From NCBI RefSeq assembly GCF_014117325.1, contig NZ_CP059732.1:8631501-8695500 (forward strand): a DNA stretch of 64,000 nt, given 5' to 3'. The notes under the pieces were generated by a model. The model saw only the letters and a program-made list of their open reading frames with translations, was not told the DNA's origin and made no database searches. Within the stretch, counting starts at the first letter, position 1. Every line of letters begins with the position of its first letter. Both the position numbers and the translations under genes were made by a program. This DNA is from Spirosoma foliorum (GTDB taxonomy: Bacteria > Bacteroidota > Bacteroidia > Cytophagales > Spirosomataceae). Shown piece after piece: positions 7,636-14,932 of this stretch.

Positions 7636-8319
7636 ATGCGAATTTTGATTGTTGAAGATGAATGGGAGGTTGCTTCGCTCATCAAGGCTGGTTTAGAGGA
7701 ATATGATTTTGAGGCCGATACAGCGGGCAACGCCATGGAAGCGCAAAAGCAACTGGCTGACAAAGAATATGATATTGTAATCCTGGATGTAAATCTGCCG
7801 GTTATTAACGGATTCGATCTGTGCCGCATGATTCGCAACCGCTTTGAAACGTTGCCTATTCTGATGCTGACCGCTTTTGGTAGCACTGATAGTAAAGTGA
7901 ACGGATTCGAAGCCGGCGCTGACGACTATTTGGTAAAACCCTTCGAGTTCCGCGAACTAGTTGTTCGATTGCGGGCCCTGAATCGGCGGAGTGGGGCGGC
8001 ATCGCAGGAACCGTCCATCCTGAAAATTGCCGATCTTGAATTTAATCAGCAAAGCAAAGCCGTAAAGCGAGGAAATCAGAAGCTAATGCTGACCGCTCGG
8101 GAATTGGCATTGCTTGAGTTTTTCATGAAGAACCAGAACAAAGCCCTTACCCGTAACGAAATTATGGAGCACGTCTGGGATCTTAATTTCGATACGGGTA
8201 CCAACGTAGTAGACGTATACGTCAATTACTTACGAAAGAAAATCGACAAGGATTTTCCCGTCAAACTGATCCATACCATCAGCGGCATCGGCTATATTAT
8301 GCAGGCTACTGATGACTAA
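7636..8319 (+). CDS. OmpR/PhoB-family response regulator
   Basis: The 227-residue protein has a receiver domain with the acidic pocket (E7, D8), phosphoacceptor D51 (VILDVNLP), T79 and K101 (LVKPFEF), then a winged-helix DNA-binding domain from about 125 (LTARELALLEFFMKNQNKAL ... YVNYLRKKID). It would bind DNA after phosphorylation by a histidine kinase, almost surely the one at 9662. I chose ATG 7636, which opens directly into MRILIVEDE, over an in-frame TTG at 7606. The kinase gene would normally follow within a few bases but an insertion sequence and repeat material now intervene. Confidence 0.9.
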   Translation: MRILIVEDEWEVASLIKAGLEEYDFEADTAGNAMEAQKQLADKEYDIVILDVNLPVINGFDLCRMIRNRFETLPILMLTAFGSTDSKVNGFEAGADDYLVKPFEFRELVVRLRALNRRSGAASQEPSILKIADLEFNQQSKAVKRGNQKLMLTARELALLEFFMKNQNKALTRNEIMEHVWDLNFDTGTNVVDVYVNYLRKKIDKDFPVKLIHTISGIGYIMQATDD

Positions 8320-8397
8320 ATGAATGGATAAAGAATAATGTAACATGAATAATGGATGGAACCTCAAATTATTAACTGATTGTCAGTTATTTATAAT

Positions 8398-9449
8398 TAG
8401 GACTTACGCAAAAGTGGTAAATTGAAATAAAAAATAGCTTGAAGGTCACCGCACAACTTTACGGACAGTTTCTACTGAGTAGCCAGATCAACTATACGGC
8501 TACCTACTTGGGTGATCACCTGGAAGGGATCACCCATGACAATGTGCAGTACTTTCTCAAAGCTAGCCGAGTGGCACCTCGCCAGGTCTGGCAACATGTC
8601 CGCCACCAAATTCAACTGGATACCGATGGCTATATCCTCTTTGATGATACCGTGCTCAATAAAGAACATAGTCATAAAATTGAACTGGTTCGTCGGCAAT
8701 ACAGTGGAAATGCTCATGGAATCATCAAAGGCATCGGTGTGGTTAATTGTGTCTACTTCAATCCTAAAATTAATCAGTTCTGGCTCATTGACTACCGTAT
8801 TTTTAATCCCGATGAGGATGGAAAAAGCAAGTTGGATCATGTGTTGGACATGCTTAACCAACTAGCACCCCGCCAGATCAGTTATCGAATCGTCTTAATG
8901 GACAGTTGGTATGCTGTGACCGACCTCTTCAAGTGGCTCATTACCAATGAAAAACTGTTTTACTGTCCTATCAAGAGCAACCGTAAGGTCGATGATTCAG
9001 GTGGCAAAGAATCGTATCAACCTGTCAGCTATCTGAGCTGGTCAGCTCAACAGGTGCAGCAGGGTAAGCTGGTTAAAGTACACAAGATGCCTCAAAACAC
9101 CTATCTTAAACTGTTCCGCGTACTGGTGTCTACCCACCGGACGGACTATATCGTCACCAACGATTTAGCTCAAAATGAGACGAGTGCCGCTGAAGAAAAA
9201 AGTGGTATTCGTTGGACAATTGAGCAGTTTCATCGAGAAGATAAGCAGATCACGGGTCTGGAATGTTGTCAATGTCGATTAGCTCGTAGTCAACGCAATC
9301 ACATTGGCTTAGCGGCTCTGACTTGGTTACGTTTTAAACAGTTGGCTTATCAGACTAAGAAAACGGTTTACCAACTCAAACAAGGCTTATTAGATGCTTA
9401 CCTTCGTCAAGAGTTGGCGAATCCTTCAGTTGCCTTTGCGTAAGTCCTA
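8398..9449. mobile_element. Complete insertion sequence, IS4/IS701-like, 1052 bp
   Basis: Perfect 15-bp terminal inverted repeats, TAGGACTTACGCAAA at 8398-8412 and its complement at 9435-9449, are flanked by a 5-bp direct repeat ATAAT (8393-8397 and 9450-9454), the expected target duplication. A single transposase gene fills the element. The copy is intact and looks recent. It lies between a response regulator gene and its kinase gene, inside an older palindromic repeat. Family assignment rests on the transposase; 4-bp duplication boundaries cannot be fully excluded. Confidence 0.9.
8439..9443 (+). CDS. DDE transposase, IS4/IS701-like
   Basis: The 334-residue protein has the three catalytic acids in the expected settings: D69/D70 (YILFDDTVLNK), D155 (VLMDSWYA) and E262 (RWTIEQFHRE, the YREK-like region). 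The stretch HKIELVRRQYSGNAHG is typical of IS701-type transposases as I know them. The start is probably TTG 8439. The stop codon TAA (9441-9443) lies within the right terminal repeat, so the last residues are encoded by the repeat itself. The frame is complete and presumably functional. Confidence 0.88.
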   Translation: MKVTAQLYGQFLLSSQINYTATYLGDHLEGITHDNVQYFLKASRVAPRQVWQHVRHQIQLDTDGYILFDDTVLNKEHSHKIELVRRQYSGNAHGIIKGIGVVNCVYFNPKINQFWLIDYRIFNPDEDGKSKLDHVLDMLNQLAPRQISYRIVLMDSWYAVTDLFKWLITNEKLFYCPIKSNRKVDDSGGKESYQPVSYLSWSAQQVQQGKLVKVHKMPQNTYLKLFRVLVSTHRTDYIVTNDLAQNETSAAEEKSGIRWTIEQFHREDKQITGLECCQCRLARSQRNHIGLAALTWLRFKQLAYQTKKTVYQLKQGLLDAYLRQELANPSVAFA

Positions 9450-9457
9450 ATAATGTT

Positions 9458-9542
9458 ATTTTTTGTCATCCCGACGCCAGGAGGGATCTTCGGCAACTGA
9501 TTACTTACCGAAGATCCCTCCTGGCGTCGGGATGACAAAAAA
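9458..9542. repeat. Palindromic repeat, family 2 copy a (GTCATCCCGACG type)
   Basis: Left arm begins TTTTTTGTCATCCCGACG and continues CCAGGAGGGATCTTCGG; the right arm at 9508-9542 is its complement. Three other copies lie at 18846, 62803 and 63947. This copy carries the insertion sequence on its left flank. Confidence 0.85.
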
Positions 9543-9661
9543 CTAGTCTAATTTTATTCGTAAATCCTCCATAATTCACGTTAATGCACGATGGATAATG
9601 TAATGTGTTGATTGCTAGGAGCTATTATTCATTCTGCCTTATCCATTCATAATTAGCTCTC

Positions 9662-11029
9662 ATGAAAATACGCACTCGACTTCTGGTTACGTTTGTGGGA
9701 ATCGTAGCGGCTATTCTGCTCCTGTTTTCGGGAGTGGTATATGCCACGGCAGAGTATTTCCGGCAACGTGATTTTTATAGTCGACTAAGCGATAAGGCTA
9801 AAAACGTGGCCCGGCTGCTGCTGGATGAAGAAGAAATTGACCTTCGTTTGTTTCGAATCATCGAGCGCAACAACATTACAGCGCTCCCCGAAGAACAAAT
9901 CAACGTTTACGATCACAACAATCACATTCTGTATTCAACACGCGATAGCTCTATCGTAAAGCCCGAAGTCCTGAGTTTTATTCGGACGAAGAAAGAGATT
10001 TTCTTTCGGAAGAATCGCTCTGAGATTGTGGGCTTTACGTATCAGCATAAGAATCAGGAATATGTGCTGGTGGCGTCTGCCTACGACCAATACGGGAAAG
10101 AGGAAATCGGCCATTTGGGTACAATCATGATTGTGGGTCTGGTTTGCAGTCTGGCTTTGGTGGCTGCCGTAGGCTGGGCCTATGCCGGTCGAACGCTCAG
10201 ACCAATTTCCGATGTTGTTCGACAGGTCGATCAGATTACAGCGTCGAATCTGGATCAGCGTGTCACGGCTGGTAGCGACCACGACGAACTGGCTCAACTG
10301 GCCCATACGTTCAATTTGATGCTCGACCGCGTGCAGGAAGCCTTTGAAGTTCAGCGAAATTTTGTGGCCAATGCGTCGCATGAATTACGCACGCCACTTA
10401 CCATTATTACAGGGCAAATTGAGGTGACCCTACTCAAACGGCGTACCGTTGAAGAACACGAAGAAAAGTGGAAAGCGGCCCTGGGCGTGATTCAGCGCAT
10501 GAACAAACTGACGAATAACTTGCTGGATTTGACGATGGTTAGCTTGGGGGCTACACCCCTGAAATTCAGTGAAGTGAGTGTCGATGAGATTATTTATCAG
10601 GCGGCCCAGATGCTCATGAATCGACAAGCCGACTATATGGTTGCGTTCTCATTCGAGGGTGAAGCTGAGCAAGTGCCATCCTCGCTGACGCTGGAAGGAA
10701 ATAAATCATTGCTGTATTCGGCTTTCTTCAATCTGATGGAAAACGGCTGTAAGTTTTCGGAGAAAAAACGGGTAGATGTTATTCTCGGAGCCAATGAGTG
10801 GTGGGTAACGATTACGTTTAAAGATGAGGGTGTTGGTATTTCAGAAACTGATATAAAAAGTATCTACGAACCCTTCTTCCGGGCCGAAAACGTCAAGCGG
10901 ATTCACGGGCATGGTGTCGGCCTACCGTTGACGTACCGGATTATTCAGCTTCACCGCGGGCGAATCAATGTGTCTTCACAAATTGGGCAGGGTACCACGT
11001 TTACCATTCAATTGCCCAAACATTTCTAA
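9662..11029 (+). CDS. Membrane-bound sensor histidine kinase
   Basis: A 455-residue sensor kinase: membrane helix (about 8-30), extracytoplasmic sensing region (about 31-150), second helix (153-175), HAMP (about 176-230), a dimerisation domain with phosphoacceptor H240 (ASHELRTPL) and an ATPase domain with N box (NLMENGCKFS, about 358), G1 (DEGVGIS) and G2 (GHGVGLPL). It is the natural partner of the response regulator at 7636. Separation by the insertion sequence plus repeats means it now needs its own promoter or one from the element. The signal sensed is not visible. Confidence 0.9.
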   Translation: MKIRTRLLVTFVGIVAAILLLFSGVVYATAEYFRQRDFYSRLSDKAKNVARLLLDEEEIDLRLFRIIERNNITALPEEQINVYDHNNHILYSTRDSSIVKPEVLSFIRTKKEIFFRKNRSEIVGFTYQHKNQEYVLVASAYDQYGKEEIGHLGTIMIVGLVCSLALVAAVGWAYAGRTLRPISDVVRQVDQITASNLDQRVTAGSDHDELAQLAHTFNLMLDRVQEAFEVQRNFVANASHELRTPLTIITGQIEVTLLKRRTVEEHEEKWKAALGVIQRMNKLTNNLLDLTMVSLGATPLKFSEVSVDEIIYQAAQMLMNRQADYMVAFSFEGEAEQVPSSLTLEGNKSLLYSAFFNLMENGCKFSEKKRVDVILGANEWWVTITFKDEGVGISETDIKSIYEPFFRAENVKRIHGHGVGLPLTYRIIQLHRGRINVSSQIGQGTTFTIQLPKHF

Positions 11030-11171
11030 TCGATCTCTAATCGACTTCTAACTAACCTCTCATCACCTTCTAAGAGGTCCTTAATTAATGCTGTAGTTGA
11101 TTAAACGAACTTTGTTACCTGAGTCTTAGAAGCTGTTTGAATTAAGTCTTGGAAGTGAAAATGAAGTTTTT

Positions 11172-11233
11172 TGTCATAGTAAGCTCGCAAAAATCACATG
11201 AACTCTATGGGGATTTTGCGAGCTGCTATGGCA
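11172..11233. repeat. Inverted repeat downstream of the kinase gene
   Basis: CATAGTAAGCTCGCAAAAATC near 11175-11195 pairs with GATTTTGCGAGCTGCTATG at 11212-11230, with minor mismatches. The gap 11030-11299 otherwise shows only low-complexity AT-rich sequence. Confidence 0.65.
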
Positions 11234-11299
11234 GAAAATCGTTTTTATAGTACTAGTTCAAATGGATTCGTGAAGTGGCGATATAAACCATTTTGGATC

Positions 11300-11590
11300 A
11301 TGGATAACAACGTTAATGGAAAAACGAACTTCAGAAAACCGGCCAGCTGGGTGGTTGTATGGGGATTGATCTGGTTGCTTGTTGCCTATAACCTCTATTT
11401 CGATAACCGCTTGAGCAACAGCAATTATCGTGCTCAATACGAGGCCGAAAGTCAACGCGCCGATTCATTATACAACGAGAAAGTCCGGCTAGAACAACGG
11501 CTGCGACAAATCGAAAAGTCGAGCGTACGGAAACTATCAACCAGTCAGTCCGACAAAGGCGACAATCTAGTGAGAGCCCAGGAGTTATAA
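11300..11590 (+). CDS. Small membrane-anchored coiled-coil protein
   Basis: From the ATG at 11300 the product has 96 residues: a short cytoplasmic tail, one membrane helix (about 15-33, ASWVVVWGLIWLLVAYNLYF) and a polar, probably coiled-coil segment (about 42-75, YEAESQRADSLYNEKVRLEQ). I do not recognise a family. An in-frame ATG at 11198 would lie inside a hairpin, so the later start is more likely. It lies upstream of the SulP gene, separated by an AT-rich repeat. Confidence 0.5.
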   Translation: MDNNVNGKTNFRKPASWVVVWGLIWLLVAYNLYFDNRLSNSNYRAQYEAESQRADSLYNEKVRLEQRLRQIEKSSVRKLSTSQSDKGDNLVRAQEL

Positions 11591-11596
11591 GATTGA

Positions 11597-11699
11597 AGTA
11601 ATGGGTAATGAATAGTGAAGAATGGAATGTTGTTGATTGTTAGTGTTTTATCTGGGTTGACTGTTCATTATCCATTTTACATTATCCATTACCTATCCC
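11597..11699. repeat. AT-rich palindrome (AATGAATAATGG type)
   Basis: The left half (GTAATGGGTAATGAATAGTG) and right half (CATTATCCATTACCTATCCC) are imperfect complements. Similar material occurs at 8320-8360, 9580-9660 and 53855-53940. Confidence 0.6.
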
Positions 11700-11719
11700 T
11701 TAAAGAGTACAACTATACA

Positions 11720-13363
11720 ATGAACATGAACACGAAGAAACCTATTTTTCAATCTATTGATCTCAGCAATTGGCAGGGCGACATCCGGGGAGGAGCTATT
11801 TCGTTCCTGGTGGCAGTGCCTTTGTGTTTGGGAATCGCACTGGCTTCGGGAGCACCGCTGTTTGCGGGCATCATCGCTGGTATTGTAGGCGGCCTGGTTG
11901 TCGGTATTTTTAGCCGGTCGGCGTTAAGTATTTCGGGACCGGAAGCGGGCCTGATTGTAGTGACACTCAGCGCGATTCAGGCATTGGGTTCATTCCCTGC
12001 CTTCTTGCTGGCTATGTGTATCGCCGGTCTTATTCAGATCGGTCTCGGGTTTGCCCGAGCCGGTATTGTTAGTAACTTTTTTCCATCGTCAGTCATTAAG
12101 GGAATGCTGGCGGGTATTGGTATTATTCTGATTCTGAAGCAACTACCGCACCTGGTGGGTTACGATGCCGATGCCGCTGAAGGGCTTACACTTTTCCAGC
12201 CGGGCGGTTTCAATATCATTGAACAACTGCACATGGCGTTGGGGCAATTCCGGGTCGTGGCGATTTTGATTACGATTGTATCGTTAGCCGTATTTTATGT
12301 GTGGGAACAGCCTGCTTTCCGGCAGCGTGCTTTTGCTAAAAATGTACCGGCTGCGTTGGTCGTCGTCGTGCTGGGTATTTGCATCAATGAACTGATTCGG
12401 GTAATTGCCCCAGAATGGGTATTGAAGGGGAATCACGTTGTTCAACTGCCTGTTCCTGAAAGTACAGCGGCCTTTTTTCATCTATTTACGTTGCCCGATT
12501 TTTCGCAGTGGACTAACCCGCTGGTCTATACATCGGCAGTAGCGATTGCTATGGTTGCGAGTCTGGAAGCCCTGTTGGCTATCGAGGCCTCGGACGAACT
12601 AGACCCGCTAAAACGGAAAACACCGGCCAACCATGAGCTGAAAGCGCAGGGAATTGGTAATTTGATTAGTGGGCTGATTGGCGGTATTCCCCTTACTTCG
12701 GTTATTGTTCGAAGTTCGGTAAGTATCAACGCGGGTGCCCGAACCAAGCTGGCGGCACTGATTCACGGCACGTTGTTGCTGGTTTGTGTGGTAACGTTAC
12801 CGACTTTGTTAAACAAAATTCCCTGGGCTAGTCTGGCGTCAATTCTGTTAGTGACGGGTTATAAACTGGCTCGTATTGAGATTGTTAAAGCTGTTTTTGC
12901 AGAGGGTATCACTAAGTTCATTCCGTTTGTGGTTACCATTCTGGCAATCCTATTGACCGACTTACTGACAGGTATTGGCATCGGAATGGCAACGGGTATT
13001 TTCTTCATCCTGCGCGACCATTATCAGAATACACACAGCGTCCGAATGGATTATGACAGGGATATTAAACGAATTCACGTAAGTCTGGGCGATCACGTGT
13101 CCTTCCTGAGCAAGGCTAAATTGGTGAAACTTCTAAAGAGTGTTCCTGATAATTCTATCATTGAAATTAACGGAACGGAGTCGTCTTACATTGACAGCGA
13201 CGTTGTTACCGCTATTCAGAACTTCGGGGTCGCGGCTCGTCAGCGGAATATTCGGCTTATCTTTTTGCCAAGCCGCGTAGCTGATTCACAAGTTGTTCGT
13301 ACATCATCCCAAGAGCTCGTTAACAGCTTCCGCCCTGCAGGAGCATCTAGTGTTCCTGCCTAA
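11720..13363 (+). CDS. SulP (SLC26-type) anion transporter with STAS domain
   Basis: The 547-residue protein has 10-12 membrane helices and SulP signatures: DIRGGAISFLVAVPLCLGIA near the N terminus, the FFPSSVIKGMLAGIGIILIL segment, a conserved central helix pair (LTSVIVRSSVSINAGARTKL) and a C-terminal cytoplasmic STAS domain (about 440-535). Members carry sulfate, bicarbonate or other anions, usually with sodium or protons. No carbonic anhydrase or sulfate-assimilation gene is adjacent, so the substrate is open. I start at ATG 11720 (MNMNTKKP); a longer reading from 11615 would run through an AT-rich repeat. Confidence 0.85.
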   Translation: MNMNTKKPIFQSIDLSNWQGDIRGGAISFLVAVPLCLGIALASGAPLFAGIIAGIVGGLVVGIFSRSALSISGPEAGLIVVTLSAIQALGSFPAFLLAMCIAGLIQIGLGFARAGIVSNFFPSSVIKGMLAGIGIILILKQLPHLVGYDADAAEGLTLFQPGGFNIIEQLHMALGQFRVVAILITIVSLAVFYVWEQPAFRQRAFAKNVPAALVVVVLGICINELIRVIAPEWVLKGNHVVQLPVPESTAAFFHLFTLPDFSQWTNPLVYTSAVAIAMVASLEALLAIEASDELDPLKRKTPANHELKAQGIGNLISGLIGGIPLTSVIVRSSVSINAGARTKLAALIHGTLLLVCVVTLPTLLNKIPWASLASILLVTGYKLARIEIVKAVFAEGITKFIPFVVTILAILLTDLLTGIGIGMATGIFFILRDHYQNTHSVRMDYDRDIKRIHVSLGDHVSFLSKAKLVKLLKSVPDNSIIEINGTESSYIDSDVVTAIQNFGVAARQRNIRLIFLPSRVADSQVVRTSSQELVNSFRPAGASSVPA

Positions 13364-13396
13364 CAGGGATGCCATAAGGCATTAAGTGTCTGTAGT

Positions 13397-13455
13397 AACG
13401 GAGCGTTCCCCTTTATTGACTCTATACAATAGTCAATAAAGGGGAACGCTCCGTT
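13397..13455. terminator. Bidirectional hairpin terminator
   Basis: A perfect 25-bp inverted repeat (13397-13421 and 13431-13455), with AACGGAGCGTTCCCC at its outer edge and a T run after the right arm. It lies between the convergent SulP and transglutaminase-like genes. Confidence 0.8.
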
Positions 13456-13456
13456 T

Positions 13457-14620
13457 TTATAACATGGCCTTTCGTAAAGGTTTCCAGACTTTAAAGTATT
13501 TCGTCAAAAACTGATTCTGTTCTTTTACATTTTGGTCAAGTTCAACTAGTAATTTATTGATTTCGTCAACCTTTTTTATTACGTCCTTATTTTTTAGAGG
13601 AATTTCGGCTACAATTCGTTTAGTGGCTGCTAATTGACTTTCGATATCAATTAACATTTTCTTAATATCTTCATCTGATTTTAAGGGAGTGAAACGGGCA
13701 ATTCTATAGTTTGTAAAATCCTTGATCAACTTTACGGTTTCATTATAGGCATCAACACCCCGACTGTAGTAAGTACTTAAAATTTCATACTTTATGTTGT
13801 GAAGATATGTTTCCGTCATAAAATTCACATTACCATTTTTCTCGATTCTCTTTTCTGCAGCTTCCAGGTGTTTTAAGTGTGGTTGCTGATCGTATATTTT
13901 CAGGCTGTCATTGACGGAAAAAGCAACGCTTATATTAGATGATTTATTAAGATTGTTATAGAATTCTTGATTTGTAATTGGGTGCTCTAAAAACTCCCAT
14001 ATAGGATCAAAAGGCATGTGTGAGTAGATGAATTCATCGGGTGGAACCATAAAGTAAACATCGTTAGGTGCTTGGGTAAATGTTCGTTCTGATACATAAC
14101 CGGCTCCCCATGTAGAATCGAACAAGTACCATTGATCATGAATACGAACAGCATTCCACGCGTGGCCAAAATCACCTATTACTTTACCTTTTTTTACATA
14201 GCCTTCAACTGTATATGATTTTAACCCCACGTTAGTACAAAGCTCATTAAACAGTAATGCATAATCGACGCATACTCCTTTTCTTGTACGTAAAATTTGA
14301 TCTGTAGATAAATCAGATGTCTCACCAAAGTGGAACGAAAATAATTGGTTAACATCGTAGGCAATATTTTTGGATACCCACATATAAATCGCCCTTACTT
14401 TTGCCTCCTCAGAAGGTAAAGTTTGGAAGCGATTGCTCAATTGCTGAATCGATACTTGCGTGGTATCTGTAGTTATTTGTTTGTCTATTTCTTCATATTT
14501 ATTTATAACTACTGGTGTCGCTGGTTCTTGTATTACTGATACGCTTTTTTTAGGTGCTTTTGTTGCTTTATTCTGCGCGTATAAGGGTAATGAAATAAGT
14601 AGTATAAGTATTAATTTCAT
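13457..14620 (-). CDS. Secreted transglutaminase-like protein
   Basis: The 387-residue protein has a signal peptide (MKLILILLISLPLYAQ), a short linker and a transglutaminase-core fold with the full catalytic triad: C117 (RKGVCVDYA), H153 (DFGHAWNAV) and D168 (YLFDSTWGAG). Such domains can be proteases, peptide cyclases or cross-linkers, and in Bacteroidota they are often envelope proteins of unknown role. The C-terminal 200 residues are helical with no match I recognise. The gene is visibly more AT-rich than the flanking genes, which may hint at later acquisition. It stands alone between terminator hairpins. Confidence 0.8.
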   Translation of the reverse strand: MKLILILLISLPLYAQNKATKAPKKSVSVIQEPATPVVINKYEEIDKQITTDTTQVSIQQLSNRFQTLPSEEAKVRAIYMWVSKNIAYDVNQLFSFHFGETSDLSTDQILRTRKGVCVDYALLFNELCTNVGLKSYTVEGYVKKGKVIGDFGHAWNAVRIHDQWYLFDSTWGAGYVSERTFTQAPNDVYFMVPPDEFIYSHMPFDPIWEFLEHPITNQEFYNNLNKSSNISVAFSVNDSLKIYDQQPHLKHLEAAEKRIEKNGNVNFMTETYLHNIKYEILSTYYSRGVDAYNETVKLIKDFTNYRIARFTPLKSDEDIKKMLIDIESQLAATKRIVAEIPLKNKDVIKKVDEINKLLVELDQNVKEQNQFLTKYFKVWKPLRKAML

Positions 14621-14932
14621 GTTAAATGAGTTTCTATAATGGTGGGATTTTTAACGTTACAATAGGTTTGGCTATTGATCAGATTAGGTTAAATAATAGA
14701 AAAACAAGTCGTCGTTACTCATGTCGATGTAAACTATGATTTATGGTCAATGCATACCTTTGGATGCAATGACGAGCTCCTATGTAGGTGCGATTTGTTA
14801 CCAATATTAGCTTTTGTAGTCTTTGGTGAATGCTTATGTAGGCGATTTTTGTAAAACAAAAATAATAATTCCTGTTTTACAAAAGCGAACACATTGATTG
14901 CCTTTTCTTGTACAAAAAGCACCAGTACATCT
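14621..14932. other. Gene-free stretch with one hairpin
   Basis: AT-rich. The only structure seen is TTTTGTAAAACA (14847-14858) with its complement at 14873-14884, downstream of the TonB receptor gene and a plausible transcript end for it. No convincing promoter for the transglutaminase-like gene was found. Confidence 0.5.
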
